Assembly: GCF_021130785.1 (NCBI RefSeq)
Contig: NC_060211.1
Coordinates: forward strand, 28,505,001-28,569,000
From: Homalodisca vitripennis
Lineage: Eukaryota > Arthropoda > Insecta > Hemiptera > Cicadellidae
Direction: 5' to 3'
Length of the DNA stretch: 64,000 nt
The notes under the pieces are model-generated. The model had not been told where the DNA came from and ran no database searches. It saw only the letters and a list, made by a program, of their open reading frames with translations. Positions within the stretch are counted from its first letter, which is position 1. Every line of letters starts with the position of its first letter. Made by a program: the position numbers and the translations under genes. Of this stretch, positions 33,990-46,204 are shown piece by piece.

Positions 33990-34382
33990 ACTTTGTGGCT
34001 GAGCGTTAGTGAAGCCTATTATTTGAGGAGCTGATAAATTGTATTATTTTATGACTGTCTGCACGATATCTCGAAAACGATCTAAGGTATACATTTATTT
34101 GGAATCATTAATGAACTTCAATTTTTATATATACACACTAATTTCGATTGATGTAAGTTTTATCACATGGGATTGGGATGAACGTTGCCACACATTGTTA
34201 CATTAGTTTTATTGGTATGATGGTAACGAGAAAATAAAAGGATAAATAAATATGTAAAAAACTGAGTACAATTATATAAGTTCAATTCATGTTATTTTCA
34301 AGGTATCGTGTGGACAGTGAAATAGACAGAAAAGAAACTTTTCTATTTCCATGAGTGATAGGATTCGATAACACTCAGCCAA
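33990..34382. repeat. Dispersed repeat family A, two copies in opposite orientation
   Basis: 33990-34190 (+) has TGGCTGAGCGTTAGTGAAGC, 'tgtctgcacgatatctcgaaaacga' and 'cacatgggattggg'. 34250-34382 (-) has 'ggtatcgtgtggacag', 'gagtgataggattcgataac' and ACTCAGCCAATT. Together they form a loose inverted pair. Confidence 0.55.
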
Positions 34383-34499
34383 TTAAAAATAAAAAGAAAA
34401 TTATTTAATCAGAAATGTTTTTGGCTATGACAAGTTTGCCTTGTCTTTCCACCATGGCTTGGTTCCTTAGTACCGGCATTGTATTATATTAACGATACT

Positions 34500-34880
34500 T
34501 CATTGATACAAACAAATCAGTAACACTACGTTTCGAGATCTGCAATCTGATCTCTTCTTCAGGTAAATAACTAACCTAACACATAATTAAAAACTAGATT
34601 AAAATAAACAAATCATACCAGAGTGTTGTGACACGCGTAAGGCAGGAATCACAACCACCATATTGTGTGTGAACTTCACTAACTCTAAAACATTGACTTA
34701 ATAAAAACTAATCACAATACTAATTATCACAACTGAACTACAGAATACAGGTCACAATCCTGCATTCGACGACCAACTAACTACCTACGACTGATTTGTT
34801 TCACTGAATGATGGAAAATTTCGGGATAAATCCTGTTTCCCGCATAATCCTTCCATCGTCAAAAACAAACTTCAAATAAA
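34500..34880. mobile_element. Family B (PLE-type) repeat, copy 2
   Basis: The left part shares 'agtaacactacgtttcgag', 'tctcttcttcaggtaaat' and 'gtgttgtgacacgcgtaa' with the arms of the fold-back at 4.7-5.15 kb. The right part (34795-34880) shares 'cactgaatgatggaaaat' and 'aatcctgttt' with 5120-5165 and 49330-49365. On the minus strand the CTGAAGA-A-GAGATC...GATCTC-GAAACGTAG motif is intact. No coding sequence is present. Confidence 0.6.
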
Positions 34881-35239
34881 GAATACTTATCATACTTTTG
34901 TTACCTGTCTACTTTTAATGAAATAAATACTAATCCACAGTACTCTTACTACTTCTCGGGGGCAATACAGGTTTATTGTTGTCAAATTGTAAAAGGTTGA
35001 TGGAAACTAATTAAATAAATAGACAAGTGAGAGCGCTGTGTTGGTTCTCTAGGGTACATGACAAGGGCGAGATTCCCTACCCAATCTGCACGGCATCTGC
35101 CCTGCAAACTTTTCACTGCCTCTTTGTTTTCTGTCGTGATCGTGTTTAATATGAAATTGAAACGCTATTTTTATCATATTTCTTCTGATGTGTGCGAATA
35201 TCACTAATCGCCTTCAAAAAAGCACTACCTTCAGGGTAA

Positions 35240-35682
35240 ATATACTTCCACGCCTAAGATTTTGTGAGTGTAACAGTCCACAGTGTTATCATCAAAACTC
35301 AGAATGCATATTATCTGAGAATCAGATTTATAAAATTACTTATACCTTGGAAAAGTTATAAAAATCATTGCTTGTATGAAAGTTTTAAAGCTTGCTTGAT
35401 GTGTTGTTTAAAATGTCTATTTTATTGTACTGTAAATGTTTCATGTATGCCTGATCTATATTTTAGTGTTTTAAACCAGTTAGATGTTTTTATTGTAAAT
35501 GTTGTTTTAACTTTCCGACAAATCAACCATTTATGTAAATAGTTATGACATGTAGGCATTGTTATGCAACTATATTAATTTGTGTGTTCTAGGTACATTG
35601 ATACTGTACTGAATTACTATATTGACATTGTCTATTGCTTGTTAAAGTTTAATGACAGAAATAAATCTTGAATCTTGAATCT
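35240..35682 (+). mobile_element. Probable LINE 3' UTR with TTGAATC tail
   Basis: T-rich UTR-like sequence ends in AATAAA immediately followed by TCTTGAATCTTGAATCT, a short tandem tail typical of CR1- or RTE-like LINE 3' termini. The frame at 35264-35542 lacks RT motifs, so the ORF part is missing or eroded. Confidence 0.45.
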
Positions 35683-35967
35683 AAAGATTTGTATACACGT
35701 TATGACTGATTTTCTTTATACTGTTAAGAAATCACGCACTGAAAACAAAATTTGTTGACAGCAAAGTTGGATTTTGGATATTTTACATCGTTATATGTTA
35801 CAAAAAAGTATAGAAATAAATTTTGAGAACTGAAATTAATTATCCTATTCTAGTGTTAAAACCGCAATACCTAAAATCAAAAAAACTTAAAACTAAAAGG
35901 TGGGGCTTATGGACTGTCATTCACTTTTTGGATTGTTGCACTTTTTAATTACTAGTCTCGTATTAAG

Positions 35968-36200
35968 TTTTTTTTAAAGGAGAAGCCGATCCCCTTTTAA
36001 GCTTTACTCTGCCCGTCCTCATAGTCCAATGGCCTGTGCGAGGATCTTATCAAACAGAATAAGGGGGAGAGTCGATACAGTGCAAGGTCGATGGTACTGA
36101 TAAAAAGTGCAAGGGTCACAGACAGGATTCGAACTTGCGCTATCTTTAACTCAGACTCAAAGTCCAACGTCTTAGACCTCTCGGCCATTGGCTCTCCCAT
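35968..36200 (-). mobile_element. tRNA-derived SINE, copy 2
   Basis: Minus-strand copy of the element at 1.27 kb. It has box A ATGGCCGAGAGG, a paired anticodon arm with loop CTTTGAG, box B AGTTCGAATCC, a near-identical body and the AAAAGGGGATCGGCTTCTCC end with an A-rich tail. A few substitutions separate the two. Confidence 0.85.
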
Positions 36201-36204
36201 TACT

Positions 36205-37860
36205 ATTAAAAAAAGTTGTTATTTACTAGTCTTGAAATGACCTACTTCGGGTTGAGGTTGTATTTACGCGCAAGACGAAAGCGTTATCGAGCCTTTTTGG
36301 TTGAGTATTGAACGATGCTTTTCATCACGATGCAAAAAAGCGCACGAAAAGAGTATCTGAAATGTAAAAGTCATTCTTCCATAAGGAAGTGTAACACGAA
36401 TTTATAATTCATTTTGGTGTTAAATCAGCTGTTTGAACATACAACTGTCAAAATAAAAAACTGAATATAATTTGTTTATAAAGTGAAAGAGGTGTTTACA
36501 TAGGGAAACAATTGTTTACAAAGGAAAAGTAATGTTAAGGGAAGGGGAAATCAGCTGACTTAGCTAAGAGAGAATGATGACTTGGAAAGTAGCCCATTAC
36601 CATGCAGAGTGATGAAAAATACTTTACATATGAGACTTACCTTATTTGCATTTCAAATGACAAAGGATAAATTGTAACAAATATATTTGTTACCTATTGC
36701 TGTAAATTGTATTATTTACTACTTTGCACAGGTGTACGTCGCCGAGGGATGAACAAAACTGAATTATTGAGCCGTAATTCACCGACAGCCAGGCTTCTGT
36801 GAAGTGGTGCTTTTTAAAATTATTTAGCAGATTTGTTTTTGGCATTACTTGACCTATGTTAGGATTAACATATGTGTAACAACTAAACTTGAGGATATTA
36901 TTAAATTTTGATATCTTGATTGGCATAATGTTTCTAAAAACAAAAATTGTTAATGATATAGTTTTTCTAAAATTTGTGTTTCATCTATTTAGTATTATTT
37001 TTAAAGTGATGGGAATGTGATCCATATAAAAAAATATTTCTATATTTACATAAAACCATTGAAAAGGCCATTAATAAGTGCAATTCTCTACTGCTACACG
37101 TTACTGCATAGGTGCATCTGTAACAGACGCGTCATCACAATCTTTGCTAGGACCCTTGGGCCCTTAGTCACAACGTGAAACTTTTATCTAAATACACGTC
37201 AGGTGCTTTTTATCATTGCCTGTACCAGAGCCTTAAAAATATATCACATTAAATATTGTTCTATACGGTGCTGCAGCGACTTATTTTAGTGAAAACAGTT
37301 AAGTTAAAACACGTAAAACAGGTACTTCTAATACGTCAATAAAATTTGAGTATTTCTCCGAATGTGTCAATTTATATTGGTTAAAAACTTGAATTGGTAT
37401 TAGGGATTTGAATAAAACTAAGGGATACGTTTGATACGTTTGAGTATGTCAAAACTTTATTCGGCGTTACTTTGTTTATTAATGATGCTCATTGCATTAT
37501 GTAATAATAGAAAACTGTGTAATAATACCAAATAGTGTATTAAACGGTACAAAATTTAAGTTCTAAAACCTAATTAAATATTTATCATAATTGCTGTGAG
37601 TTAGGGTAAAAATAAAAATAAACTGTGTTTAATAAATTTCCTATTTTCATATGCGATTTGACAATAGAGTGTGATTGTTTTAATTTGCTAAGTGCAATGA
37701 AAGGTTACTTGAACCAATTAGACAATCAAGACTAGCTATTTTAAAATACTTGTTTATTTTCGAGCTGCACGAACGTAACTCATAAGTTGTATGATTTTTG
37801 ACGTTTATGTTAATAAAATGTAAATACGATATGTCTCAAATATATAGTTTCCCCCATTAA
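36205..37860. other. Stretch without recognised features
   Basis: AT-rich with no convincing gene or repeat. The minus-strand frame at 36690-36926 has no motif. Confidence 0.5.
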
Positions 37861-37869
37861 ATACTCGTC

Positions 37870-38245
37870 GGTTTAATTTTCAGTAATGCAACTCGCAGTT
37901 TTGGTGTACAGCTTTCAAAACAACTCATTAACAAAAAAAAACATGTTGATCATATTTCATCCATTAAGCGTTGTTATAGGTTAACAAATTTCAGAAATTT
38001 GGAACCAAACCTTAAATGATCTACTGGTTTTATATATCCAGTCAAAATCTCAAATGCAGATATTCTTTTAATACAGGTATTTTCAAATTTATTAACAATG
38101 CCACTTTAATATCACACTCATTTTTCATTTTGAATAAACATCGAAAAGTACGTTATTGTAACGTTGTTCATAAACTTCCTTTTTTTATAAATACATATCT
38201 AGAACTTTTAATTTGGAAATAATGTATTTTTGATTGCTAAACCTT
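37870..38245 (+). pseudogene. LINE RT thumb/connection relic
   Basis: The frame reads RSFGVQLSKQLINKKKHVDH, ISSIKRCYRLTNFRNLEPN. This fits the 'lGV.lD..LtW..Hi..i..k......lr.L' segment after the palm of many non-LTR RTs. A stop follows, then weaker similarity downstream. It is diverged and inactive. Confidence 0.5.
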
Positions 38246-38569
38246 TATTTACACCTTTGTTAACACCTACGGTACTAGCGACAAATATAAAATTCCTCCA
38301 AGTTATACATTTTGCATGTAAAACTTCTAAAGTAAATAAACGAAATACCGTGGCATTTTGCATGTACATGCACTCATTAGTTCTAATTCAGAGACTGCAT
38401 GCACATGCAACACTGCAGTGCATGCAAAGTTTCAACAGAAGTTAGACTAACTTTAGATGCCACGAAACGGTATCCAATTCAGTTGTTACTTCAAATCAGT
38501 TTTGCGGTCCATTCTCAGAATTCTACGGTTATTAATTTTTGATTTGTATAGTTTTGGAAGTTTAAATAT

Positions 38570-38571
<2 letters not shown>

Positions 38572-38627
<56 letters not shown>
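38572..38627. repeat. (TA)n microsatellite
   Basis: Uninterrupted TA run. Confidence 0.95.
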
Positions 38628-38629
<2 letters not shown>

Positions 38630-38805
38630 ATATCAAAAATCAATCACGCTTCTACATAAACATAAAATCACCATAAAGGACTGGTGTGGTCTCAAGCTTT
38701 AAAGTAGTCAGGATTTTGATGACTTTTCAAGTCATAGGAACTGTTAACCAAACGCCGAGATATCTTCAATTTAAGTCAATTCGAGTTACATTTTAGCTGT
38801 GAATT

Positions 38806-38975
38806 AAGAATCTTTGAGCGTGGCTGCTGCTTGGATGGGTGACCGCTGAGCGATCCTGTCCTTGCAAAGCAGCCCGCCTGCCCGGCCATTGGTGGTGGTT
38901 CGGAAGTTACCATTAGTGCGTTTTAGCACTAACTTCGCCTGGTAAAATAAGACACCTTTACTTTACTTTACAAAT
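38806..38975 (+). mobile_element. 5S rRNA-derived SINE, copy 3 (5'-truncated)
   Basis: It starts inside the 5S-like head at TTTGAGCGTGGCTGCTGC, continues TTGGATGGGTGACCGC, TGTCCTTGCAAAGCAGCCC, then CTAACTTCGCCTGGTAAAATA, and ends in CTTTACTTTACTTTA. Truncation at the 5' end is usual for retroposons. The body is closest to copy 1. Confidence 0.8.
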
Positions 38976-38984
38976 AACGATTCG

Positions 38985-41195
38985 GAAGTGGTTTCAGAAC
39001 TTTCTAGGAGAGGAACTAGGCTAGAGGAACCATACAAAGTCCGTAATGTATTTATGGAATGCTAAGGAAACAATTAAAGAGGTTTGTCTGTTAAGGAAAT
39101 TTTATGGAACAAAAGCTACTGTAACATTTAGTAGTTAGAGTACATGTTTGTAAATTCACTTAAATTGGTATCAGTGCTTATGACGTCCTTTAGTAATTTT
39201 TGCAAATTTGTCTTTTTCTGGAACTACAATTTCAATTTGTTTTTGCAACTTTAATCTGTAGTGAACTTTCAAAATTATCATCTTGAAAGAAAGTATCGCA
39301 TCCCAGCAACTTTAACACAACAGCTAATCTTCACTTCCATATCGTTTAGGCATCTTGTAGGTGTAGTTCATAGTCACTCATACCAAGAAGCTGTGGAAGC
39401 AGTTCACACATTCCCACCGCTCAGTATTTGATACTCTTCTTCTAAGCCTCCAAAAAAACCTCCATCAGTTACTTTCCCTTATGGAAATGTCAGTCAGTTT
39501 GCAGGCCCGGGATGGACATCATGTCGTCAAGTGTTAATAAAGTTACTGTGATAGAGGTCTTGAGAAATTTATAACTAATTACGACTTTCTGTATAAACAA
39601 CCCCAAGGGTGTCATGAGCATAATGCCAAGTAGTCCTATAGTCATTTGTGTCCATTAGCTCTCATCCCTAAAGTTGTAACTGTCTTGGTAACATCTCGAG
39701 AAGCTTGGTGTCAGTGAAATAGAAACCTTATCTTTGGAGAATATTCCAGCTTTGAACTTGGATTAGGCTTCAAAGCATACGATCCCCAACAGAATACATA
39801 ACTGTTTCTCATAACTAATAAGAAATCTCGTACCCTTTAACGGGTTTTCATAGATTTGCTACATTAATATTGGTTCAACGGTTTCTGGTACATTAGTGTG
39901 AAATACACGTCTTTTGCATTAGTATGGAAAAGTATGTTCTTGATAACGATGCATTTAAAGGTAGTTTTACAAAATTTATCTCTATTAATTTTCGCAAACA
40001 TATTATTAAAACACTTTCAATTTCAGTATTCGGAGTGCACTATAGCTACTTGAAATTTAATATTTAAATAGATTAATTAGGGTACCATACTTTATGGCTT
40101 TATTACACCATGTTTACTTAGATTTATGTTTGTGATTTTAGTTTTTTGAAAGATATATTCAATGTTTTATTTCCAAATATGTACGAGGACTAGGAATTTT
40201 CTTCTATAAGTTGTAAAGGAATATTTTTATTAATTTCCCAGATAAATTGCAAACTAAAATACTACTTTCTGAATTTCAGTTTACTTTCAGTTATATCACT
40301 TAATTTTACTTAAAGTTCAATATTGTTAACTAAAGGAAAATAAACCACTTAATTTGTAAAACTTCTTTAAAGTTTATTCGTTAAATCAAAATAAACAAAA
40401 ATAGTCTTAAAGTTAAAATTAAATTCAAATAAAATAAATTTCTTCAAACTTTTCAAAATTAATTTAGTCACATAAAAAAATATTTTAAATCAATATAAAT
40501 ATTCCTTATGATAGGCACTTAGTAAATAAAAGTAAAATTTCTCTCTTTAAAAAGTTATAAAATTATTAAAAAATAAAAATTTCTTTGAAGTACGTATAAA
40601 ATCCGAGTTATATAAAAATATTCCCTTACTATTTACGTGAAAATTTCACTTTCGAACAAGACGACTTCTGTAGCTTCTCGTAGCAAGAAGTGCATCTCCA
40701 GTGGCCAAAACGTTCATCTACCTAATTTAATATTCATACGTTTCTTCGAAAACAGATTTAAATATTATGAATCTTCAAAATATATCATGATGATCTCAAA
40801 ACTCACTTTGTCACAGCATACTTCTATACTCTCACAGATCTCGTAACGTACTATCATCGATTTAATCTGTTCACGATTGTGTTTCCCCTTTTACTCTCTA
40901 GCCAATCAGCGAGCATTCTGATTTCTCTGTTACCAGAGTTTTGCTAACTCGGCTAGATTAAATCTGCCAGGCTAGAACCTGATATCAGCGCAATGTGCCT
41001 GCATCTGGAATTACAAACTTCGGTTTGTTCCTTATCGTTTTACTGTTCTAACATAATACTGAAGAAAATGTATTTAAAATTGATTTGTTTCATTTATTAT
41101 TTTATTAATTTGTACTCCTTAGCACATGGTAAACCTACGTCGTAATTTTTAATATTCTAATTAATGTAAATTAAAATAATTATTCTGGAGATTAT
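38985..41195. other. Stretch without recognised features
   Basis: AT-rich with a mixed-composition part near 39.3-39.9 kb that might be an old retroposed or TE sequence, but no frame or motif could be recognised. Confidence 0.45.
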
Positions 41196-41202
41196 GCACT
41201 TT

Positions 41203-41642
41203 GAATTTAGTTCCAGTTCACCTTCCTCTTATGTGCAGCATCTGAAATATGATGCTGTTTCAGACTTGACTCCTGAAATCTGGAGTCGTGTTCGCCTGAA
41301 GGTATCCAAAAATAGTCGGTAACGAAGAACAAAGACACTCTAACGATCCCCGCTTTGTTTCGACGTCAGATACACCCAGACTACGAAAAGTTGTGCAATC
41401 TAGGTGTATTCTCATTGTCTCATCAGGTGCACAATTGAGCGCTCATTTTGTAGTCTGGGTGTCTCTGATGTCGAAACGATGCGGGGGTTCGTTTTGAGCG
41501 TCTTCGTTCTTCGTCACCGACTATTTTTGGATCCCTTCAGACGAACAAAACTCCAGATTTCATGAGTCAAGCCTGCAACAGCAACAGATTTCAGATGATG
41601 CGCTGCAAATAAGAGGAAAGTGAACGGGAGCTAAATTCAACA
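41203..41642. mobile_element. Fold-back element family C, palindromic copy
   Basis: Arms of about 200 bp (41203-41400 and 41440-41642) are inverted repeats of each other. Shared pieces: 'agttccagttcaccttcct', 'gacttgactcctgaaatctg', 'atccaaaaatagtcggt' and 'cgatccccgctttgtttcga'. The loop contains TCTCATCAGGTGCACAATTG. The minus strand has CTGATGA (41426-41420), a long imperfect stem and GAAAC (41361-41357), then a 6-bp stem ACAAAG/CTTTGT followed by T. No ORF. Confidence 0.75.
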
Positions 41643-41825
41643 TTCACATCAAATCAGCCCTTCCCTCCATAGACCATTTATGTATAAATTCTGAAGAGTT
41701 TTGACTGCCCTATAGTTTGAGTTTTTATAGACACTAAAATATTGAATAATATTTTTAACTGCTTATAATATCTTAGAAAAAAATATTCATACTTATATAT
41801 TGAATATATAGACTTACTCTTTACC

Positions 41826-41910
41826 CCCCCCCCCCTTTAATAGATAATTTTCTATATGTATAATGTTTTATACATTATTTAACTCAAACATATTTTATAA
41901 ACCGTATTGA

Positions 41911-41968
<58 letters not shown>
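41826..41968. repeat. Poly-C run and (TA)n microsatellite
   Basis: A short C homopolymer (41826-41835), AT-rich spacer, then (TA)n from 41911. Confidence 0.9.
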
Positions 41969-41972
<4 letters not shown>

Positions 41973-41974
41973 AT

Positions 41975-43455
41975 CGAACATTACTAAAATCACCCAATGC
42001 ACGTTGAGTGGCTGCCCGTGTTAGTTCAGTACACTTGGGTTAATGTTGAATATTCAAGCGCAATATGGATTCCATCAGCCGTACTGCTGAACAAGGCGTT
42101 ATTATGCTTGACCACACAATACTGACATTGCTGCCAACACCTGAGATCATAAACTGAACTTTAAATAAGCATAATTAAAAAACCTCTTATGCTAGAAGTG
42201 GGTGAGTATTCTATCAAAGCTTGATACGGGCTTTGATGAAAAATCCTCACGCATTATAGGTAACAATTGAGCCACAGAAAACAAATTTTAGTAATTATGT
42301 TGTACGTTATTTTCAAAATCAACTAAATAATATGAAACTGTAAAACTAATATATTCTATTAATGAATATTGCTATGTATGTAAACAAGCATGGTTATATA
42401 AACAATCCTCATATACAAATAGCCTATGTAAAATCTTTTCATATATATTAAAAATTAATTGTATAGAGCTACACAAGGTAATGGAAAACGGTCAATTAAA
42501 ACGATTAATATATTAACAACTCCTAAATCTTTTAGACCTTAACTACAGCTATAGGTATATTTTTTTTCGAACTTATCTAAGATTTATATTTGCCAAGTAC
42601 TGTGCAGTAATTAATTGCATTTCCTGTTATGACTGCAAGGACAGAATAAAAAGTAAAATCCACAGAGGAAAAGTATAGGAGAAGCCGAAATACTTTGAAA
42701 AAATGTGCGCTTGAATATTATCAACCAAAATACTATAATTACATTTACATTACGAATAAATTTTGTTCCAAGGTTAATTAGCTTCAATTATGATTATCAT
42801 TTGATGGTTACAATAAAATATAGACTAAACAATTTGTAGAATTGTATTTAAAATAATTGTTTTAAATTAAAAATTTGCTTTTTTTACTAAACAGTGTCAA
42901 TTTTTTAGAACCAATACATGGGTTTTATTTAATTTATTATTTTTACGACATAATAAAACAGAGCAACACCTATTTTACTCTCAAATTTTGTAAAGATACT
43001 AACTCTCTCAAAAAATACCAAGTTTAAATGAGACATCACATCTCGACTCACGTCTGTCTTGATATTTTCGGCTGCCAAAGTTTCCACATAGAGATACTTC
43101 GAGACCGAACCTAATGGTCCAATCCTTTTAATGAACGCCGACCAGCGGTGTAACGAATACTGCTATGCGGGTGTTACTCCACACACTGATTACACTTTAT
43201 AAGAGAACCGTTTATTTGTAATAATGTAGCAAAACTTATGTATTTAGATAGTAAATATATACTAGAGTTTTGAACATAATATATTTAAAACACACGATTT
43301 TAGGCGGACTTTGAAATTTTCATAGTATGTACTAAAATCTATATACACATGGTAAATGATGGCTTATAGGATGATGCCAGAGTGTCAAATAAATAGAAAA
43401 CGGAAAGAAAATAAATTAATGGCATTTAATGTTTAAATGTTTTTAAAATAGTCGA
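41975..43455. other. Stretch without recognised features
   Basis: AT-rich with no convincing gene. A small 7-bp hairpin near 42220 (TCAAAGC/GCTTTGA) is noted only. Confidence 0.5.
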
Positions 43456-43463
43456 GACATAAC

Positions 43464-44055
43464 GTAGCTATGGTAGGAAGGGTCTATTAAATTGAATTTT
43501 GAGTTTAGCTCCAGTTCACCTTCCTTTTATTGCAGCATTTGCATCTGCAACATTTTGTCTCAGACTTGACTTCTGAAATCTGGAGTCATGTTCGTCTGAA
43601 GAGATCCAAAGAATTTTGACGACGAAAAAGCTCAAAACAAAACGTTTACATTGTTTCGAAATCTGAGAAACGTATAAATAGGTAAAGTGGTAGTTTCATT
43701 GTCTCATCAGGTACACAATTGAGTGCACTACGATGAGATAGACACGATCTCTAAGCACGGTGGAGCAACCGAGTTTTCTACACATAGCGTAGCTATTGTA
43801 GGAAGGGTTGATTGAATTGAATTTTGAGTTTAGCTCCAGTTCACTTACCTTTTATTGCAGCATCTGGTAGCGCCCCGCTGTCTCAGACTTTACTCGTGGA
43901 ATCTAGAGTCATGTTCGTCTGAAGAGAAGGAAGGTGACTTCCAGGAAGGAAGTCATAACTCCAGATTCCAGGAGTCAAGTCTGAGACAGCGTCAGATACC
44001 ACACGATGCAATAAAAGAAAGATGAATTGGAGCTAAACTCACAATTCAATAGTCG
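43464..44055. mobile_element. Family C element, dimer with inverted second half
   Basis: A full unit (43464-43785) begins 'tagctatggtaggaagggt' and ends '..gttttctacacatagcg'. It is followed at once by a second unit in the same orientation that folds back at about 43940 into an inverted arm ending 'ggagctaaactcacaattc'. The minus strand of the first unit carries CTGATGA (43710-43704) and GAAAC (43657-43653) with nested complementary pieces. No ORF. Confidence 0.7.
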
Positions 44056-44059
44056 AGAC

Positions 44060-45640
44060 GTTAAGCTGCAGATAAGCAACAAACTTGATGAGTTAAGTGA
44101 TAATAAAATCCATTGATTCCAACATGACTAATCACTAAGATATTTCGGTTCATTAGTGGTAAGTGATGTTTTATATGTAACTTATGTGTAACTTTGTGTA
44201 TAATCTTCAGGCAGTCCATTCGTCAAGACAAATAAATTTAGTTAAGGTCACCCTCAGTGTTGGATTTAGTAAACTGTATTGGAGTGTTAAACGTTTGGGT
44301 AAAGTTTCATGTCCCGCTTGTGCTTTCGGACATGTTACGCTTGTTACTGTCTTATTTCTGGAAATGGCGTACGCTCTGTCATCTTCTAATGAAGTGCACT
44401 GTTAGCTTATTAGTTTTGTAAGGATACGCTTGGGTGATGGTGGTGGCTTTAAAGTACGCTACCGTGTAGGAGCGAAATGGAATATACATCTTCTCTTTTC
44501 CTCCATCATCCCTGGATTGATGGTTTGCATATCAGAACGGTTCAACATGGTCAAGACATTATCTCCAGTGTATTGTTTCGAGCGAGCCGAGAAGCAAATT
44601 GTTTGGAATCTTGTGTCCATGAAAGAAATGGTAGGTTAAGCACCACACGCGAAATCAAATTTAATTGTTTCAACTGGATGGTTGTGCTTGCCTTGGAATT
44701 GTGGGTCGGTGGATGTACTCAGTTCGCAAAGTTCAAATAAATTTCCTCTCAGCAAAAATACGCACAAGACGAAGTTGAAATTTCGATGACGTCACATTTA
44801 GATCTGCCACTCACGTGATAATTGTCTCAATCAAAATAATTTTTGGCCAGCCATTTATGGATGATTATCTCACAGATACAATTTCAAGGTCTGTACCTTC
44901 TCGTCATTCACTATCACAAGTATCCGGTGTCTTTCTATTCTAATCAGGTAAGTTTGTCTGCTCATATGTGCGATAGGTCTAAATAGAAACTTCTTAAAGA
45001 TATTAAGGTCCTAAAGATTTTTATTTATTTTGAGGTATTAAGATACAAGGTCAGCAAAGATTCTACAATCAATTCTGCAAATTCTGTCTGGTCTTTTAAT
45101 ATTCCGCTTTATGGATTTATTTTCCCTTATCTGTACGAATTTTCAGCTTATTAAGAGCTCTTTACCCGCTCTAAGAATAAAGTAAAAGTCACTTTTACAA
45201 CAGTGAGTATCAATGATCTCAATCTAAAGTAGGCTACTATGTGTAGTATAGCTATTACACTTGTACTCGTAGGCAGGTGTAAAATAGCATAAAATAGATT
45301 TTAACACAAAAACTTCAACTAAAATAAGATAGAAGTACGCCTCACCATACGCTTTCATACATTCAAAAAAATCTGAGTGAGCTCAATGCGCTTAGTTACA
45401 TTCCTTGGATGGCCATGCACCTTAATTATATTAATTTTTGTAGAAATAAAGTGTCGTCCTAAATTTAAAGCGTACAAATTAAATATTTCTTGAGATATCT
45501 TGCGGATAGCTTGGTACGTAAAGGCTCGTTACAAGCAAAATTTCAATTCCATAGCTCAATTCGTTCTTGAGATATCCAGCGAAGAAAAGACACAAAAGCA
45601 GATCAACAGACAAGCAAAAGAGGAACCTTGGCACAATCGT
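44060..45640. other. Stretch with unassigned open frames
   Basis: Frames at 44184-44405 and 44430-44740 have slightly higher GC than their surroundings but no domain I recognise, and no repeat copies in the window. They could be an unrecognised exon or chance. Confidence 0.3.
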
Positions 45641-45644
45641 TAGT

Positions 45645-45770
45645 GATAAATAAGGAAAATGTAAAACCTTTCAAGTCCATAAGTCAATTCATTATCGTAC
45701 GGACAGATATACAGAATTGAAATTTGTCAGCCCTTTGAGTGACAGTTTTCGATAACGCTCAGCAAATGAC
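45645..45770 (-). repeat. Dispersed repeat family A, copy
   Basis: Contains 'caagtccataagtcaattc', 'cgtacggacagatatacag', 'gtcagccctttgagtgacag' and TCGATAACGCTCAGC, the reverse complement of the family order. Confidence 0.65.
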
Positions 45771-46204
45771 ACAAATCCATCGTGGTTTAAATGCAGTGCT
45801 TCAAGTTTCACTGTACTGTTTTAAGATATCCAAATTCTCTTAAACATCTTCTATATGAATTTTATTTAAGATAATCTACAAATAATAAACGGAACATAAC
45901 ATCGTGTAAGTTGGGTGATTTACCATGTAACAAGCATTACTCACGCTGTTGTATGCAAATATGAGTTATTGAGAGCGAAAATAACCACAGGTCATAAAAG
46001 AGGTACAAACATGTTTAAAATAATGGCAAAATAATTTATGCAAACGAGTCTCTTTTCCTGTTACGTGTGTAGTATATTTCAAGCAAAAATGTTTTGTCCA
46101 ATTTTAAACTGTACCTATTGCGATTATATCACGTTTTACTATAACAGTTGTATCTGAATACTCAGACTTGATATATATGGAAATGAGGTTTCATTCAAAC
46201 TTCA

